A DNA stretch of 64,000 nucleotides. Origin: Candidatus Dependentiae bacterium. Its GTDB lineage: Bacteria > Babelota > Babeliae > Babelales > RVW-14. The first letter of the stretch is position 1. Every line of letters begins with the position of its first letter. The notes beneath the pieces were generated by a model, which was not told the origin of the DNA, made no database searches, and saw only the letters and a list, made by a program, of their open reading frames with translations. Of this stretch, positions 53,801-63,170 are shown in pieces. Location: assembly GCA_018266175.1 (NCBI GenBank), contig JAFEAY010000003.1, positions 248,001-312,000 of the forward strand. Reading direction: 5' to 3'. The translations under genes were made by a program, and so were the position numbers.

Positions 53801-54495
53801 ATTTTTGCTTGATTCATCTGACTAACATCAGACGCACGAAGAAAATCTATTGCATCTTCGTCATCATTCATTTCACGCATAGTTGCAAGCATTGCTTGAG
53901 CATACAGGCGAGCAAGTCCACTTTTTATTGGAGCTGCAAATCCAAAATCAAACGCAGCTCGTAAATATGGATAAATATCTTGTGGATTAATATTGTCTTG
54001 AGTAATTTCAATCTCATAATATTTTTTCTTAGGATGGGCTTTGAGGTTATTAACATTAAATTGTTGAGGCATACCTTTTGGAGCAAATCTATTCACCGTA
54101 GAAATCTGATGAATAATTGCAGCTTCATTTCTTGCTGCATGCACAAACAAATTTTGATTTTGAGGAAGTAGATGAAGAGTTTGGAGCTCTGCAAGAATAA
54201 TTGCTGCTGGATGGTTTACGCTATCAATTGGGGCGTAATCTACCCCAGTTCCACCAGCCCCAAGAGCAACGGGTGCCCCAGGAAATACAAGAGCCGCTGG
54301 AAGTACCGCAGGTGCAACTGCGGGTGCTGGATAAAGATCTTGTATTAAGCCGGTCCATAAACGAGCGACCGGTTCGCCAACATCAGCAATTTGTACACCG
54401 CCGGCTGTTTGAATAACCACAGCCTGAAGCGAAGCTTGAGCAATAAAGATAAAACTTGTAAAAACGTATAAAAAACGCAGTATGCGATTCATCAT
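50875..54495 (-). CDS. Large secreted leucine-rich-repeat protein
   Basis: About 1206 residues from ATG 54495 (the next codon is also ATG), with GGGGG 5 bases upstream. A signal peptide (MMNRILRFLYVFTSFIFIAQASLQA) precedes a 500-residue N-terminal region of unknown type. Within it, motifs such as LPTNLVQDICRYYHC and LPEVLRKEIEKLHV recall the short helical units seen in other Dependentiae proteins. From about 620 to 1080 there are some eighteen LRRs of the L-x-x-L-x-L-x-x-N-x-L type, with typical 23-24-residue units (LDLSHNLLQTLPVGLF). The C-terminal 120 residues are helical. LRRs bind proteins; a host-directed role is inferred from signal peptide, shared start element and resemblance to bacterial LRR effectors. 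Confidence 0.82.
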   Translation of the reverse strand: MMNRILRFLYVFTSFIFIAQASLQAVVIQTAGGVQIADVGEPVARLWTGLIQDLYPAPAVAPAVLPAALVFPGAPVALGAGGTGVDYAPIDSVNHPAAIILAELQTLHLLPQNQNLFVHAARNEAAIIHQISTVNRFAPKGMPQQFNVNNLKAHPKKKYYEIEITQDNINPQDIYPYLRAAFDFGFAAPIKSGLARLYAQAMLATMREMNDDEDAIDFLRASDVSQMNQAKIQDFIGLDEADAHESAIKNEIKRQYLYLYGRWIDGKGINVVQHGLLDDNVCNEVEWLTKVTLIPPVIATPIAPVKTVAQLAQEFFNYFSSWKTYFKKQIIPGIFGGISNPLWQTTLWVNFLPEVLRKEIEKLHVVRYDKCLSAQRIENLGVNDLVYLRDNGRVPHFTHIPGTTTLRSIAKEWVENFALPSLGSYFAQKQWCIVDQNNQLASWLAMLPTNLVQDICRYYHCAVIKQHGKWVEVEHLHAGNDCGDLPISYLIDYGILPLPDGVTQQNFEAENLDAQARRYANSFVSLSKTGHKKKIINQITYMSPSFIAQVCRQYMLVTARCGELLQDEAVFKTIYDDKNNHENLQITLAEALISDDVKTKITREILRDQTLDLSNMFLSQVTTADLTTITALLGVQLGNITQLNLSHNRLEQFPADLINRLPNLEVLDLSHNLLQTLPVGLFAAGANTRLKKIDLSNNQLRELPLALFRELHANPVIDSINLSHNQLNADYVPYCGSLKLKSLNLSNNGLMHLHPTLFSHTATNIAAPPATAPDQTFRNTIQELNLSGNQLTITHDNNTKQALASLAGGTIKLLDLRNNSIDKVHPIVRCQMNSLEHLLLDHNSIIEIKHNCAWGVIPNMDNLVTLSLSNNHLDRIYSDDCTWFPNLKRLDLSNNRIQTIEDDPAPLSGSALSCLSKLEVLFLDRNQLENLTKKTLKGLAKLKILHLEGNKIVDFIANIFQDLHDLEELYAYANSPTFSFDDQPGIPDTTIDANAFTGLGKLHCLDLSFNRIKTLDDEVLSALHRLTNLNLSHNKLDKLSSKLLSHLFDLNYLDVSENRLTNVEAQAFDHLRDCKVIRFKGNNASGFFKLFSHRRLMSQERTTWLGGGGSKLDIEALNRYIGIADLARLWRALGRNKALGIPGLKYLFKLIMAKKAEVTNRSVKPLKHPDSQVTLANIVQSFRDQDTELKKIAFDLGQIKVNEEAA

Positions 54496-54805
54496 AATAA
54501 CCCCCATATAAAATCAAGAAACTCTAAAATTTGAATAGGCTTTTCTTGCCTTTGGAAACTTTGAGCGACAGTTCCACCTTCTCATGCACTCATGCTCTTG
54601 TCAAAAGCCCCTTTGCTTATTGTGATAAAAAAGAATAAAAACGATTGAATTAAAAATCCAAATTGAATAATGATTCAACCCAATTCACATAAGAGCTTGC
54701 ATTTACCAGTCACTGTTTACTAAAAATAGAGGTGATCATAAAACGTATACGATCAAAACGATAAAAATATAATCCTTCTTGGCGCCTAATATTTCAGGGG
54801 GAAAT

Positions 54806-55996
54806 GTGAAAATAAGTTATATTATTTTTTTCATCTTATTTGTAAATACGCCAATACTCTTAGCGAATCGGATTCAAAGCAATAGGGCTATTCCTGAAAA
54901 AATAACCTCTCAAGAGTTCTTACCAAAATTTATTGATGAAATAGAACCCTTTACTTTGGATGCAAAAAAAGAAATTATTTTCGGGCAAAGTGGAATGTTT
55001 TCAGGCCATTTTCATCACTATGGCAAAGCGATTCGTGACGGTATTAATGCTGCATTTAAAAAGATTAATGAACAGGGTGGAATTAACGGAAAGATACTGC
55101 GGCTTGTTAGCTTAGAAGATTATGGCAATCCGCTTACCGCGTTAAAAAATGTTGAATATCTTCTCCATCAACATAAAATTACACTGTTTATTGGAAACAT
55201 GGGAACCCGAAGTATTTTAAATTTAATCCCCTTGCTTGAACAAAAATCTATTGCGCTCCTGTTCCCATGGGGCGGCGACAAGCAGCTGTATCGTCCTGAG
55301 CTCAGAACAGTAATTAATGGCCCAGGGCTTCTTGAACCTCAACTTGATGCTTTAGTTAATTTTGCCAAAAAACAGCTGAAAATTACCAAAGTGAGTATTT
55401 TTCATTCTGATGACTCTTTTTCGACACACGCTGCACAACTTTTAACCAACCGATTAGCAAGCGAAGGAATCACGCCTGTTGGAACTCAAAGCTACAATCG
55501 ATTTACCTTAGATATCAAAAGTCCTGCAAAGATTCTTACACAAGCAGACCCAAAACTTGTATTTTGCATTTCAACAAGCTTGCCAACGGTTAAATTAATT
55601 AACTACTTTTTCTCTCAAGGACACTTTGGCACAACATTTTTGGGTGTCGATTCGACCGCATTTGTAAGCCACATGGTTGCACCCCGAGGAGTAAAATTTT
55701 ATTACAGTTCATGCGTTCCAAGCCCTTGGTCAGATTTACCCATAGCCCAAGACTATCGCCGTGATATTGAAAACCTTATTCATGACCAAGCATTTAACAT
55801 CATATCATTTGAATATTACCTTGCGGCAAAAACAATTGCCCAAGCAATTAAATCCATACAATCACCTTATACACACATGGCAATTATGAATTCTTTTGAA
55901 TCGATAAAACAACAGGATATGAATGGAATTACGGTCTCGTTCAACCCGGAGAATAGACATATTTTTGGTGAATCGGTGTCTGTTATTCAGGACTAG
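54806..55996 (+). CDS. Periplasmic binding protein, type 1 (branched-chain amino acid-like)
   Basis: 396 residues from a GTG at 54806, with AGGGGGA upstream and a signal peptide KISYIIFFILFVNTPILLA. The fold I binding-protein (Peripla_BP_6) pattern is clear: IIFGQSGMFSGHFHHYGKAIRDGINAAFKKINEQGGINGKIL, then YGNPLTALKNVEYLL and ALLFPWGG. Such proteins bind amino acids or other small molecules, most often for an ABC importer. No ABC permease or ATPase is adjacent. Instead the next gene, 84 bases on, codes for a channel-like membrane protein, suggesting that this protein senses a ligand for it. Confidence 0.85.
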   Translation: MKISYIIFFILFVNTPILLANRIQSNRAIPEKITSQEFLPKFIDEIEPFTLDAKKEIIFGQSGMFSGHFHHYGKAIRDGINAAFKKINEQGGINGKILRLVSLEDYGNPLTALKNVEYLLHQHKITLFIGNMGTRSILNLIPLLEQKSIALLFPWGGDKQLYRPELRTVINGPGLLEPQLDALVNFAKKQLKITKVSIFHSDDSFSTHAAQLLTNRLASEGITPVGTQSYNRFTLDIKSPAKILTQADPKLVFCISTSLPTVKLINYFFSQGHFGTTFLGVDSTAFVSHMVAPRGVKFYYSSCVPSPWSDLPIAQDYRRDIENLIHDQAFNIISFEYYLAAKTIAQAIKSIQSPYTHMAIMNSFESIKQQDMNGITVSFNPENRHIFGESVSVIQD

Positions 55997-56007
55997 TACA
56001 AAGGAAG

Positions 56008-56050
56008 CATAAAGGATCCCCGACTCGCCCTTCGAGCTCTTGAGGATGAC
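56008..56050. repeat. Possible interspersed palindromic repeat
   Basis: A GC-richer island GGATCCCCGACTCG...CTTGAGGATGAC sits in the otherwise AT-rich 84-base gap between the binding-protein and channel-like genes. CTCG-CCCTT-CGAG forms a small hairpin. Its form is like small dispersed repeats of other intracellular bacteria; no second copy was noticed in this window. Confidence 0.3.
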
Positions 56051-56080
56051 AAACCCTTTTAAAATCAAAGGACAAAACCT

Positions 56081-57166
56081 ATGTTTTTCTCACTTCCTCA
56101 ATCATGCAAAACATCACAGTTTCAACTGATACTTTTGATTATTGCAACATGCTATGTCACCATGTTACTCAGTTGGAAGTATCGAGGACTTCATACTTCA
56201 GAACAATTACCCGCTATTGAACAAACTACTCCGGCAACAATGCGCTATGCAAACGTTGTAGAAGTTGGACTCCATATCAATAGTTTTTTACAGTTTTCAT
56301 TTAACAAAAATGAGTTTGCAATTGATGGCATTGTTTGGTTTCGATTTCCGGTTGGAACAGAATCGCTGGAAACTATCTCACAATTTACGCTCAAAAACTC
56401 ACTCATCCAGCAAAATGGCGATGTCATTTATAAATCAGCACCGATTGTACGACTAGCCGATGATCATGTCTCAGTTGCTTTTCATATTCAAACACTTTTT
56501 AGAACCGATCTTAATTATCGTCTTTTCCCGATTGGAGATCATAAGCTCAATTTAATTCTACAAAATAGAAGCGTAACTCCTCACGAACTGACCTTTGTTT
56601 CTAAACATGAAAATTTTGATCTTTCTGAAGGGATTTTGGTTTCCAACTGGACACCATTCAAAACAGAAGTTAAAGCTGGCTACCTTAATGCTTCAATCAA
56701 CCCCAATGATGCTTCAATGGATATTAGCTATCCATGCGTTATATTTTCGATCGATTTTGAAAATAGCGGCATGAGGGATTTGATTTCACTTTATTTCCCA
56801 ATGTTTGTACTGTTCATTATTGGACTCTTTTCATTTGCAATTAATATTGTCGATGTTAATCGCCTCTTGATCATTGCAACCTCACTTCCAATCCTAGTAC
56901 TTTTCAGAATGGTGATTGATGCGCTTTCTCCTTCGGTAGGATACACAACACATATAGATTTTGTTTACTACTTGCTCGTTTTCCTCTCTCTTCTTATACT
57001 GTTTTTCCAAGCGTATGTTGTATTATCAGTTCAGCGAACAGACAAGAAGACCGAAGTAGAACAATTGCACATGAAACGCACATTAGAAAATGCAAACGAA
57101 CTCATGTACATCTCCATTTTGGCTTTATTAGTAATTCTGATGACCTACAACCACTTTATGGTTTAA
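56081..57166 (+). CDS. Pentameric ligand-gated ion channel-like membrane protein
   Basis: 361 residues. One N-terminal membrane segment or signal is followed by an outside beta-rich domain (about 50-230). It has VVEVGLHINSFLQFSFNKNEFAIDGIVWFRF and LFPIGDHKLNLIL, which sit like the start and the FP-x-D loop of Cys-loop receptors (without cysteines, as usual in bacteria). Four membrane helices follow: ISLYFPMFVLFIIGLFSF; NRLLIIATSLPILVLFRMVIDAL; a helix after the link SPSVGYTTHIDFVYY, which resembles the M2-M3 linker P-x-x-x-Y-x-T-x-x-D; and a final ELMYISILALLVIL. It lacks a described Cys-loop and one residue is inserted after FP. Function as an ion channel is inferred. Confidence 0.7.
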   Translation: MFFSLPQSCKTSQFQLILLIIATCYVTMLLSWKYRGLHTSEQLPAIEQTTPATMRYANVVEVGLHINSFLQFSFNKNEFAIDGIVWFRFPVGTESLETISQFTLKNSLIQQNGDVIYKSAPIVRLADDHVSVAFHIQTLFRTDLNYRLFPIGDHKLNLILQNRSVTPHELTFVSKHENFDLSEGILVSNWTPFKTEVKAGYLNASINPNDASMDISYPCVIFSIDFENSGMRDLISLYFPMFVLFIIGLFSFAINIVDVNRLLIIATSLPILVLFRMVIDALSPSVGYTTHIDFVYYLLVFLSLLILFFQAYVVLSVQRTDKKTEVEQLHMKRTLENANELMYISILALLVILMTYNHFMV

Positions 57167-57220
57167 TGCGTCAGAAATATACACCTGGTCCTTCACTTCA
57201 TAATTTAAAGTAGATAATTC

Positions 57221-58540
57221 ATGCCCCTATTCATAATTTTTGTTTTCTATCAAATAATCCAATTACTTGGAGCCCCTTTCATTTTTATGTATCTATTTTT
57301 TCGCAAATTTTATCAAAAGAAACAAGCTGTTTTTACTTGGCAACGATTCGGATTTATTCCAGCTGCGCCATTGAATAAAAAAGTAATTTGGCTCCACGCA
57401 GTCTCCGTTGGAGAAACACTTTCACTTGAATATTTTATTACGCTCATCAAAAAAGAAATTCCAGATAGTATCTGTTACATAACGGTTGGCACTGATGCAG
57501 CAAAAACGCTTGCGCTCAAAAATCTTCCGACTGACTTTATTAGCTTTATTCCCTATGACTTTCTGCCTTGCATGCTCATTGCATACTATCGCATTAAGCC
57601 TCATGCCTTAATTGTTGTTGAAGCCGAAATTTGGCCCAATCTCTTGATGCTTGCAAGCATCCACAAAACAAAAATCTATGGACTCAATGCTCGAGTTAAT
57701 GATCGATCTCAAAAAAATATAATTTTATTGCGCCATCTCTTCACGCCACTGCTTAATTGTTTTGATGCTATTTTTGTACAAAGTCCTACCGATAAACAAA
57801 AGTTTCAAGCACTTAATATCCCAAAAGAAAAGCTTATCGTATTAGGGAATATCAAGGCGTACAATGTCGCAATAAAGAAAACAGAATGTGAATCAACTCT
57901 TGAAAAAAAGACATTTGATAACAAGATTCTTCTTGCTGGTTCTATCCACCCAGGAGAACTTGATTATTACATCGAGGTTTTTACAAAGCTTAAACCAATC
58001 TATCAAGATCTTAAGCTCATACTCGCTCCCCGACATTTTACCTGGAAAGCTGAGCTTCAAAAGAGTTTATCCTACAAAAAATTTAATTTTTTCATGTGGG
58101 ATAAAGAAAATTCTCTCCCTCAAAGACAAACACTCAATCAACAATTAGCTACTACATTTGAACATCATGATGTGTTGGTGGTGTCTGTTTTAGGCGAACT
58201 CTTTAAGCTCTATCGATACACAGATATTTTCTTCTTGGGAGGAACATTTGTTCCTGTTGGCGGACACAATCTTCTTGAACCTGCAGCCTGGGGAGTCCCA
58301 ACGCTCATTGGGCCGATGCACTGGCACTGCAAAGAACATGCTAATGCTTTAGAACAAATTAACGCGCTTATTAAGGTTAACGATCGCAGTAGCCTTATTA
58401 GACAAACTGATAAGCTTCTTGCTGATACAGAACAAATTAACTTGATGGGGCAAACCGCTTCAACATGGCTAAGCTCAGAAGCAACGCTGGTTGAAAAAAA
58501 TCTCATGGAGCTTGTTCGTTTTTTAAAAAAACCATCATAA
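57221..58540 (+). CDS. waaA: 3-deoxy-D-manno-octulosonic acid (Kdo) transferase
   Basis: 439 residues, the family length. An N-terminal membrane anchor (IIFVFYQIIQLLGAPFIFMYLFF) is followed by GT-B halves with IWLHAVSVGETLS, VVEAEIWPNLL and the C-terminal FFLGGTFVPVGGHNLLEPAAWGVPTLIGP. The enzyme adds Kdo to lipid A precursor, so the organism makes LPS and has an outer membrane. It follows the channel-like gene by 54 bases. Confidence 0.95.
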   Translation: MPLFIIFVFYQIIQLLGAPFIFMYLFFRKFYQKKQAVFTWQRFGFIPAAPLNKKVIWLHAVSVGETLSLEYFITLIKKEIPDSICYITVGTDAAKTLALKNLPTDFISFIPYDFLPCMLIAYYRIKPHALIVVEAEIWPNLLMLASIHKTKIYGLNARVNDRSQKNIILLRHLFTPLLNCFDAIFVQSPTDKQKFQALNIPKEKLIVLGNIKAYNVAIKKTECESTLEKKTFDNKILLAGSIHPGELDYYIEVFTKLKPIYQDLKLILAPRHFTWKAELQKSLSYKKFNFFMWDKENSLPQRQTLNQQLATTFEHHDVLVVSVLGELFKLYRYTDIFFLGGTFVPVGGHNLLEPAAWGVPTLIGPMHWHCKEHANALEQINALIKVNDRSSLIRQTDKLLADTEQINLMGQTASTWLSSEATLVEKNLMELVRFLKKPS

Positions 58541-58757
58541 ATACGACTTCATGTATGAACCAATCTTCACACCAATACTATTAAGAAAATCATCATAAAC
58601 TTGTACATGATTAAAAATCAATCTAAATTGCCGCTCACAAGGCTTTCACCTCATTAAACAGCCAATTAATATCATACAAATAACCCTTGACTATTGCTAA
58701 TAAAATTATTACAATTTGAATAAACTATTAATATTAATCACTAATGCAAGGTTTGTT

Positions 58758-60335
58758 ATGAAAAATTTTAATCAAAATTTGATACTTTTTATCTTTTTAT
58801 TAATAAGCCAAACTCTTGAACTTTCCGCAATGAAAGAATCGACAGAGTCATTTCACCATGCAATTCGAGCAAATGATATAGATACAATTCAAAGATTAAT
58901 TACCAACAACTCTGCTCTTGTTAATCAGAAAGAATATTGCTCACGCAATACTCCTTTACATACAGCAATTGAAGCTAAAAGCTTTGTGATTATTGAATTA
59001 TTAATCAATAATGGAGCAAATGTTAATGAAGCAAGATCTATGAATATGTCACCATTACATCACCTTGCTTTTAAATCAGATAAAGACGCTTTTTCTACCC
59101 GCATCTGTAAGCTCTTAATTCAACACGGAGCCCATGTAAATGCAACAAATAAGTACGGAAAAACAGCATTACACCTTGCATCCGCCAAGGGCGATTCTGC
59201 CTTAGTAAAAAAATTATTAAAATACGGAGCTGATAAAACAATCAAAGATCAGTATAACAAAACAGCTCTTAATTGCGTAAAAAACAATAGCAGTATAGTT
59301 GATATTCTTAGTGAATATGACTCCGATTCTAGTGCTAAGAGGATTGAAGTATCTAATAACAACAATAACCAGTCACCAAAAAAAAGAGCTCGTGCTGCTG
59401 AATATTTACCTGCAAATACTCATAAAGTTCAAAAAATTGAAAATTGCCATGAATTGAATGTATTCAGTAAAGTAGATCCTGAAAAAAAAGATTTTCCAGA
59501 CGCAAATCCAACAAATAATAACAACAATAGTGACAATACGTCGCATGAATTAACAAAATCTCTTAACGTTGTAATTGATCACGGAACTGATCTTAATGCA
59601 CGATATAGTAAACGAAAACTTGCTTTGCAGCTTTCATCTTTCAATAAAAGCGCGGTCTCTTTAGATCATGACCAAAAAAATAATAATTGTCCTGAAATAG
59701 AAACATCCCAAATCAACAACATAGCCGAATGTAATAATCAAAATTTACCCACTCATAAAACTGATATTACTTCAAATAGCATGCATTCATTTCAAAGCAT
59801 GCAACATGCTCCACTTTATACAATAAAGACTGATGAATTTGGACACACGCCGCTTTATCTTGCTGCAGCACAAAATAATGATGAGCTTGTTCAGAATCTG
59901 TTAAATTGTGTTATGAGTACTAGAGCTAAACGAGATGTTGTCATGACAGCTAATCGCTTTAACAATACGGCTCTCCATGCAGCTGCTGCCAATGGCAACT
60001 TAACCATTACTATAAGACTCATTAACGCGCTTACAGATCAAACAGAAAAACAAAATTTCGTAATGATGAAAGACAAGTTTGGTAATACAGCGCTCCACTT
60101 AGCCTTTGGACTAAATCATTTAAATATCGTTAAAGCAATTCTTGGTTGCTTTAAAAATTTAGCAGACCAACAAGAGTTCATCTTAATTAAAAATGAATCA
60201 GGAAAAACCGCACTCGATATTTTTAAACACTGCGAATATAAAGAAACTGTTAATTTTTTAGAAAAAATATTACGAATGAATAATGACAACAATAATTTCG
60301 ATGATATTTTTGAAATAATCGACTGGTATGAATAA
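58758..60335 (+). CDS. Secreted ankyrin-repeat protein with nuclear-localisation-like segment
   Basis: 525 residues from ATG 58758 (a TTG 42 bases upstream is less likely). The signal peptide is NLILFIFLLISQTLELSA. Four ankyrin repeats cover about 30-190 (NTPLHTAIEAKSFVIIELLINNGANVN), then a disordered N-rich linker includes a basic cluster SPKKRARAAE (about 209-218). Three more ankyrin repeats cover about 360-500 (FGHTPLYLAAAQNNDELV, NTALHAAAANGNLTI, NTALHLAFGLNHLNI). Ankyrin arrays of this type are common in secreted proteins of intracellular bacteria. A hairpin terminator begins at the stop codon. Confidence 0.8.
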   Translation: MKNFNQNLILFIFLLISQTLELSAMKESTESFHHAIRANDIDTIQRLITNNSALVNQKEYCSRNTPLHTAIEAKSFVIIELLINNGANVNEARSMNMSPLHHLAFKSDKDAFSTRICKLLIQHGAHVNATNKYGKTALHLASAKGDSALVKKLLKYGADKTIKDQYNKTALNCVKNNSSIVDILSEYDSDSSAKRIEVSNNNNNQSPKKRARAAEYLPANTHKVQKIENCHELNVFSKVDPEKKDFPDANPTNNNNNSDNTSHELTKSLNVVIDHGTDLNARYSKRKLALQLSSFNKSAVSLDHDQKNNNCPEIETSQINNIAECNNQNLPTHKTDITSNSMHSFQSMQHAPLYTIKTDEFGHTPLYLAAAQNNDELVQNLLNCVMSTRAKRDVVMTANRFNNTALHAAAANGNLTITIRLINALTDQTEKQNFVMMKDKFGNTALHLAFGLNHLNIVKAILGCFKNLADQQEFILIKNESGKTALDIFKHCEYKETVNFLEKILRMNNDNNNFDDIFEIIDWYE

Positions 60336-60383
60336 CAAAAGAATAGGCTACTTAGTTTTAATACTGAGTAGCCTATTCTTTTG
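60336..60383. terminator. Long bidirectional hairpin terminator
   Basis: A 17-bp perfect stem, extendable to about 20 with a T-G pair, begins right after the ankyrin gene's stop and ends 9 bases before the lon stop. A- and T-runs flank both sides. Confidence 0.92.
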
Positions 60384-60391
60384 AATAAAAA

Positions 60392-62896
60392 TTATTTTAA
60401 TTTCTTTTTCTTGGGCTCTTTTTTAGTAGCTTTCTTAGAGGCTTTTTTCTCAGCCTTTTTCTTAGGTGGAACTTCTTTAATCTCTTCAAAGACATTCTTA
60501 CTTTTCTTCATCGACTCAGCTTGAACAAATGGAGAACGAACAAGCGCTTCTTGAAGAACTTCATCCATGGTTTCAACAAAAACAACCGTAAGTGACTTAT
60601 CCAGTTCATCTTTGAACTCTTTAACATCACGCTTGTTGCTTTGAGGAACAAGAGCCTTGGTTATGCCAAAGCGCCATGCAGCAAGAAGCTTTTCTTTCAA
60701 GCCACCAATTGCAAGAACACGTCCACGCAAGGTTACTTCACCGGTCATTGCAACATCACGGCGCACAGGAATCCCTGTTAAAGCTGACGTTAATGCAACA
60801 GCCATAGTAATACCTGCTGAAGGACCATCTTTAGGAATAGCTCCTTCAGGCACGTGAATATGAATATCCACATCGGCATAAAAGCCTTCTTTGAGACCAA
60901 AGTCTTGTGCTCGTGACCTGATATAACTCATAGCAGCTTGTGCAGATTCCTGCATAACTTCACCAAGCTGTCCGGTCAATGTTAAGCCACCTTTGCCGCG
61001 TAAAATGGTAATTTCTATTTCAAGAATATCACCACCAACTTCTGTCCAGGCAAGGCCGGTTGCTACACCAACAGAATCTTCACGTTTTTTGTCTTCTTTT
61101 TTGAATGGTGGAACACCAAGCCATTCATCAATTTTTTCTGGGGTGATAACAACTTTTTTCAGTTGCTTATCTTTGAGCAGCATTTGAATACTCTTGCGTA
61201 TCAATTTAGCAAGCACACGCTCAAGACTTCTAACGCCAGCTTCTTTGGTATAATCTTCAATCAATTGCTTAAGACTGTCTTCAGGAAAATCTACTTGACC
61301 ATCTTTCAATCCATATTCTTTGGTGAGCTTGGGGAGCAAGAAGCTTTTTGAGATGGAAAGTTTTTCTTTTTCTGTGTAACCAGAAAGATAAATAATCTCC
61401 ATACGATCAAGCAGAGGATACGGAATATTATCCACAACGTTTGCAGTAGTAACAAACATTATTTTTGAAAGATCGTAATCAATTTCTAAGAAATAATCCG
61501 CAAATGCTTTGTTTTGCTCTGGATCAAGCACTTCAAGTAATGCTGATGCTGGATCTCCACGAAAGTCCATCGACATTTTATCGATTTCATCAAGGACAAT
61601 AACAGGATTAGTAACTTTTGCTTTCTTCATGGCCTGAATAATTTTACCCGGCATTGCTCCTATGTACGTACGACGATGGCCGCGAATTTCCGCCTCATCA
61701 CGCATACCACCCAAAGAAATACGAACCAGTTCTCGTCCGAGGGATTGAGCAATAGAATGTGCAAGCGAAGTCTTTCCAACTCCTGGAGGACCCGCAAGGC
61801 AAATGATTGGTGAACGTTTAAGATTTTCTTGAGCAAACTTTTTTGCAGCCAAAAATTCTATAATTCGCTCTTTGGGTTTTTTCATCCCAAAATGAGTTGA
61901 GTTCAAAATCTTTTCGGCAGCAGAAATAGAAACTTTATCTTTAGTTTCTTTATGCCAAGGAAGATTAATGATCCATTCAACATAATTTCTACTTACCGAT
62001 GCCTCTGGAGATGTTGGTTGCATCTGCTCAAGTCGCTTGAATTCAGATTCAACTTTCTCCATTGCCTCAGGTGAAAGCTTTGCTTTTTTCGCTTTTTTGC
62101 GAAGCTCATTAATTTCGAGTTGATGGTCTTCTCGACCAAGTTCGCGCTGAATTGCGCGCATCTGTTCAGTTAAGTAATAATCTTTTTGATGTTTTTCAAC
62201 CTGACTTTGCACGCGCTTGCGAATATTTTTTTCTGCCTTAAGAATTTCAATTTCTTTTTTAAGCAAAACACACATGTGAAGAGCGCGCTCTTGAACATCG
62301 TACATTTCAAGTAAATGTTGTCGCTGATGAAAATCCAGATGCATCTGAACGGCGATCGTATCAGTAAGATGATCTAAGTCTTCTGGGCCACGGAAGAGTG
62401 AAAGCACATCGGCCGTTGCCTTTTCATTGAGCTGAACATATTCTTTAAATAAATCGTACAAATTGCGCCAGAGAGCTGCAAGTTCAGATTCATTTTTAAC
62501 CGCTGCTGGCAAAATATCTTGTGCCATGACCGCCAAAAATCCTTCTGCAGGAACCGCTTCGAGCATTTGAGATCGCGTAATACCTTCAACCAAAACCTTT
62601 AATGTTCCATTCGACATACGAGCAACTTGTAAAATTTGAGCCCGTGTACCAACATGAAAGACATCTTCAAGCGATGGATTCTCCGTATCGATAGATTTCT
62701 GAGCTGTAACGAAAACCTCTCGATTACCACGCATGGCATACTCAACAGCCTTAATCGAAATGTCTCGACCAACACCAACAGGTACAATACTTTTAGGTAA
62801 TGCAACCAAATTTTTTAAAGGGAGAACCGGCAAAAAAAGCGGTGATCCTACTATTATTTTTTTAGATTCTTCCATGAATATTTTAGATTCTTCCAT
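60392..62896 (-). CDS. lon: ATP-dependent protease Lon
   Basis: 834 residues from ATG 62896; another in-frame ATG lies at 62875 in a tandem repeat. The Lon N-domain starts with [19 protein letters not shown]. The AAA+ module has [15 protein letters not shown] (about 369) and [10 protein letters not shown]. The protease domain has the Ser-Lys dyad Ser693 (KDGPSAGI) and Lys736 (GGLKEKLL). The C-terminal ~30 residues are a lysine-rich tail ([18 protein letters not shown]...) absent from typical Lon. No Lon-regulating heat-shock element was recognised upstream. Confidence 0.97.
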   Translation of the reverse strand: MEESKIFMEESKKIIVGSPLFLPVLPLKNLVALPKSIVPVGVGRDISIKAVEYAMRGNREVFVTAQKSIDTENPSLEDVFHVGTRAQILQVARMSNGTLKVLVEGITRSQMLEAVPAEGFLAVMAQDILPAAVKNESELAALWRNLYDLFKEYVQLNEKATADVLSLFRGPEDLDHLTDTIAVQMHLDFHQRQHLLEMYDVQERALHMCVLLKKEIEILKAEKNIRKRVQSQVEKHQKDYYLTEQMRAIQRELGREDHQLEINELRKKAKKAKLSPEAMEKVESEFKRLEQMQPTSPEASVSRNYVEWIINLPWHKETKDKVSISAAEKILNSTHFGMKKPKERIIEFLAAKKFAQENLKRSPIICLAGPPGVGKTSLAHSIAQSLGRELVRISLGGMRDEAEIRGHRRTYIGAMPGKIIQAMKKAKVTNPVIVLDEIDKMSMDFRGDPASALLEVLDPEQNKAFADYFLEIDYDLSKIMFVTTANVVDNIPYPLLDRMEIIYLSGYTEKEKLSISKSFLLPKLTKEYGLKDGQVDFPEDSLKQLIEDYTKEAGVRSLERVLAKLIRKSIQMLLKDKQLKKVVITPEKIDEWLGVPPFKKEDKKREDSVGVATGLAWTEVGGDILEIEITILRGKGGLTLTGQLGEVMQESAQAAMSYIRSRAQDFGLKEGFYADVDIHIHVPEGAIPKDGPSAGITMAVALTSALTGIPVRRDVAMTGEVTLRGRVLAIGGLKEKLLAAWRFGITKALVPQSNKRDVKEFKDELDKSLTVVFVETMDEVLQEALVRSPFVQAESMKKSKNVFEEIKEVPPKKKAEKKASKKATKKEPKKKKLK

Positions 62897-62901
62897 GAAT
62901 A
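62860..62901. repeat. Perfect 21-bp tandem duplication over the lon start
   Basis: The 21 bases at 62860-62880 are repeated exactly at 62881-62901. Each unit carries an in-frame ATG and the codons for FMEESKI, so it duplicates the start region. Unit number could alter the N-terminus. Confidence 0.85.
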
Positions 62902-63142
62902 CTTCGTTAACCAATAAAAAAGCCCAAAATCAGTATAATTACTGGGTAGTGTACCCTACTCACCCTACAATGTAAACAGAAGCAAACTCACACAACTAAG
63001 ACTTAGAGATAAAGCAGTTATAAAGCATATAATTACAGCGTACCGCTGTAAAACCGCCCATGAGCCTTCTTATACAACACAAGCGCCACTCAATAATTGC
63101 TTATTACGCAGGTTTTATTAAATTAGTCACACCCTAGAACAT

Positions 63143-63170
63143 TTGACATTATCAATCATACTCTTATACT
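63143..63170 (+). promoter_or_regulatory. Near-consensus sigma-70 promoter
   Basis: TTGACA at 63143-63148, a 16-base spacer, TATACT at 63165-63170. This is the best promoter match noticed in the window. The NTT start is about 430 bases further. The span 62915-63605 has no convincing gene; a 97-codon frame at 63276-63569 follows this promoter but does not look coding. Confidence 0.65.

Noticed and set aside
54806-55996. ABC amino-acid importer operon
   Set aside because: Only the binding protein is present; the next gene is not a permease but channel-like, and no ATPase follows.
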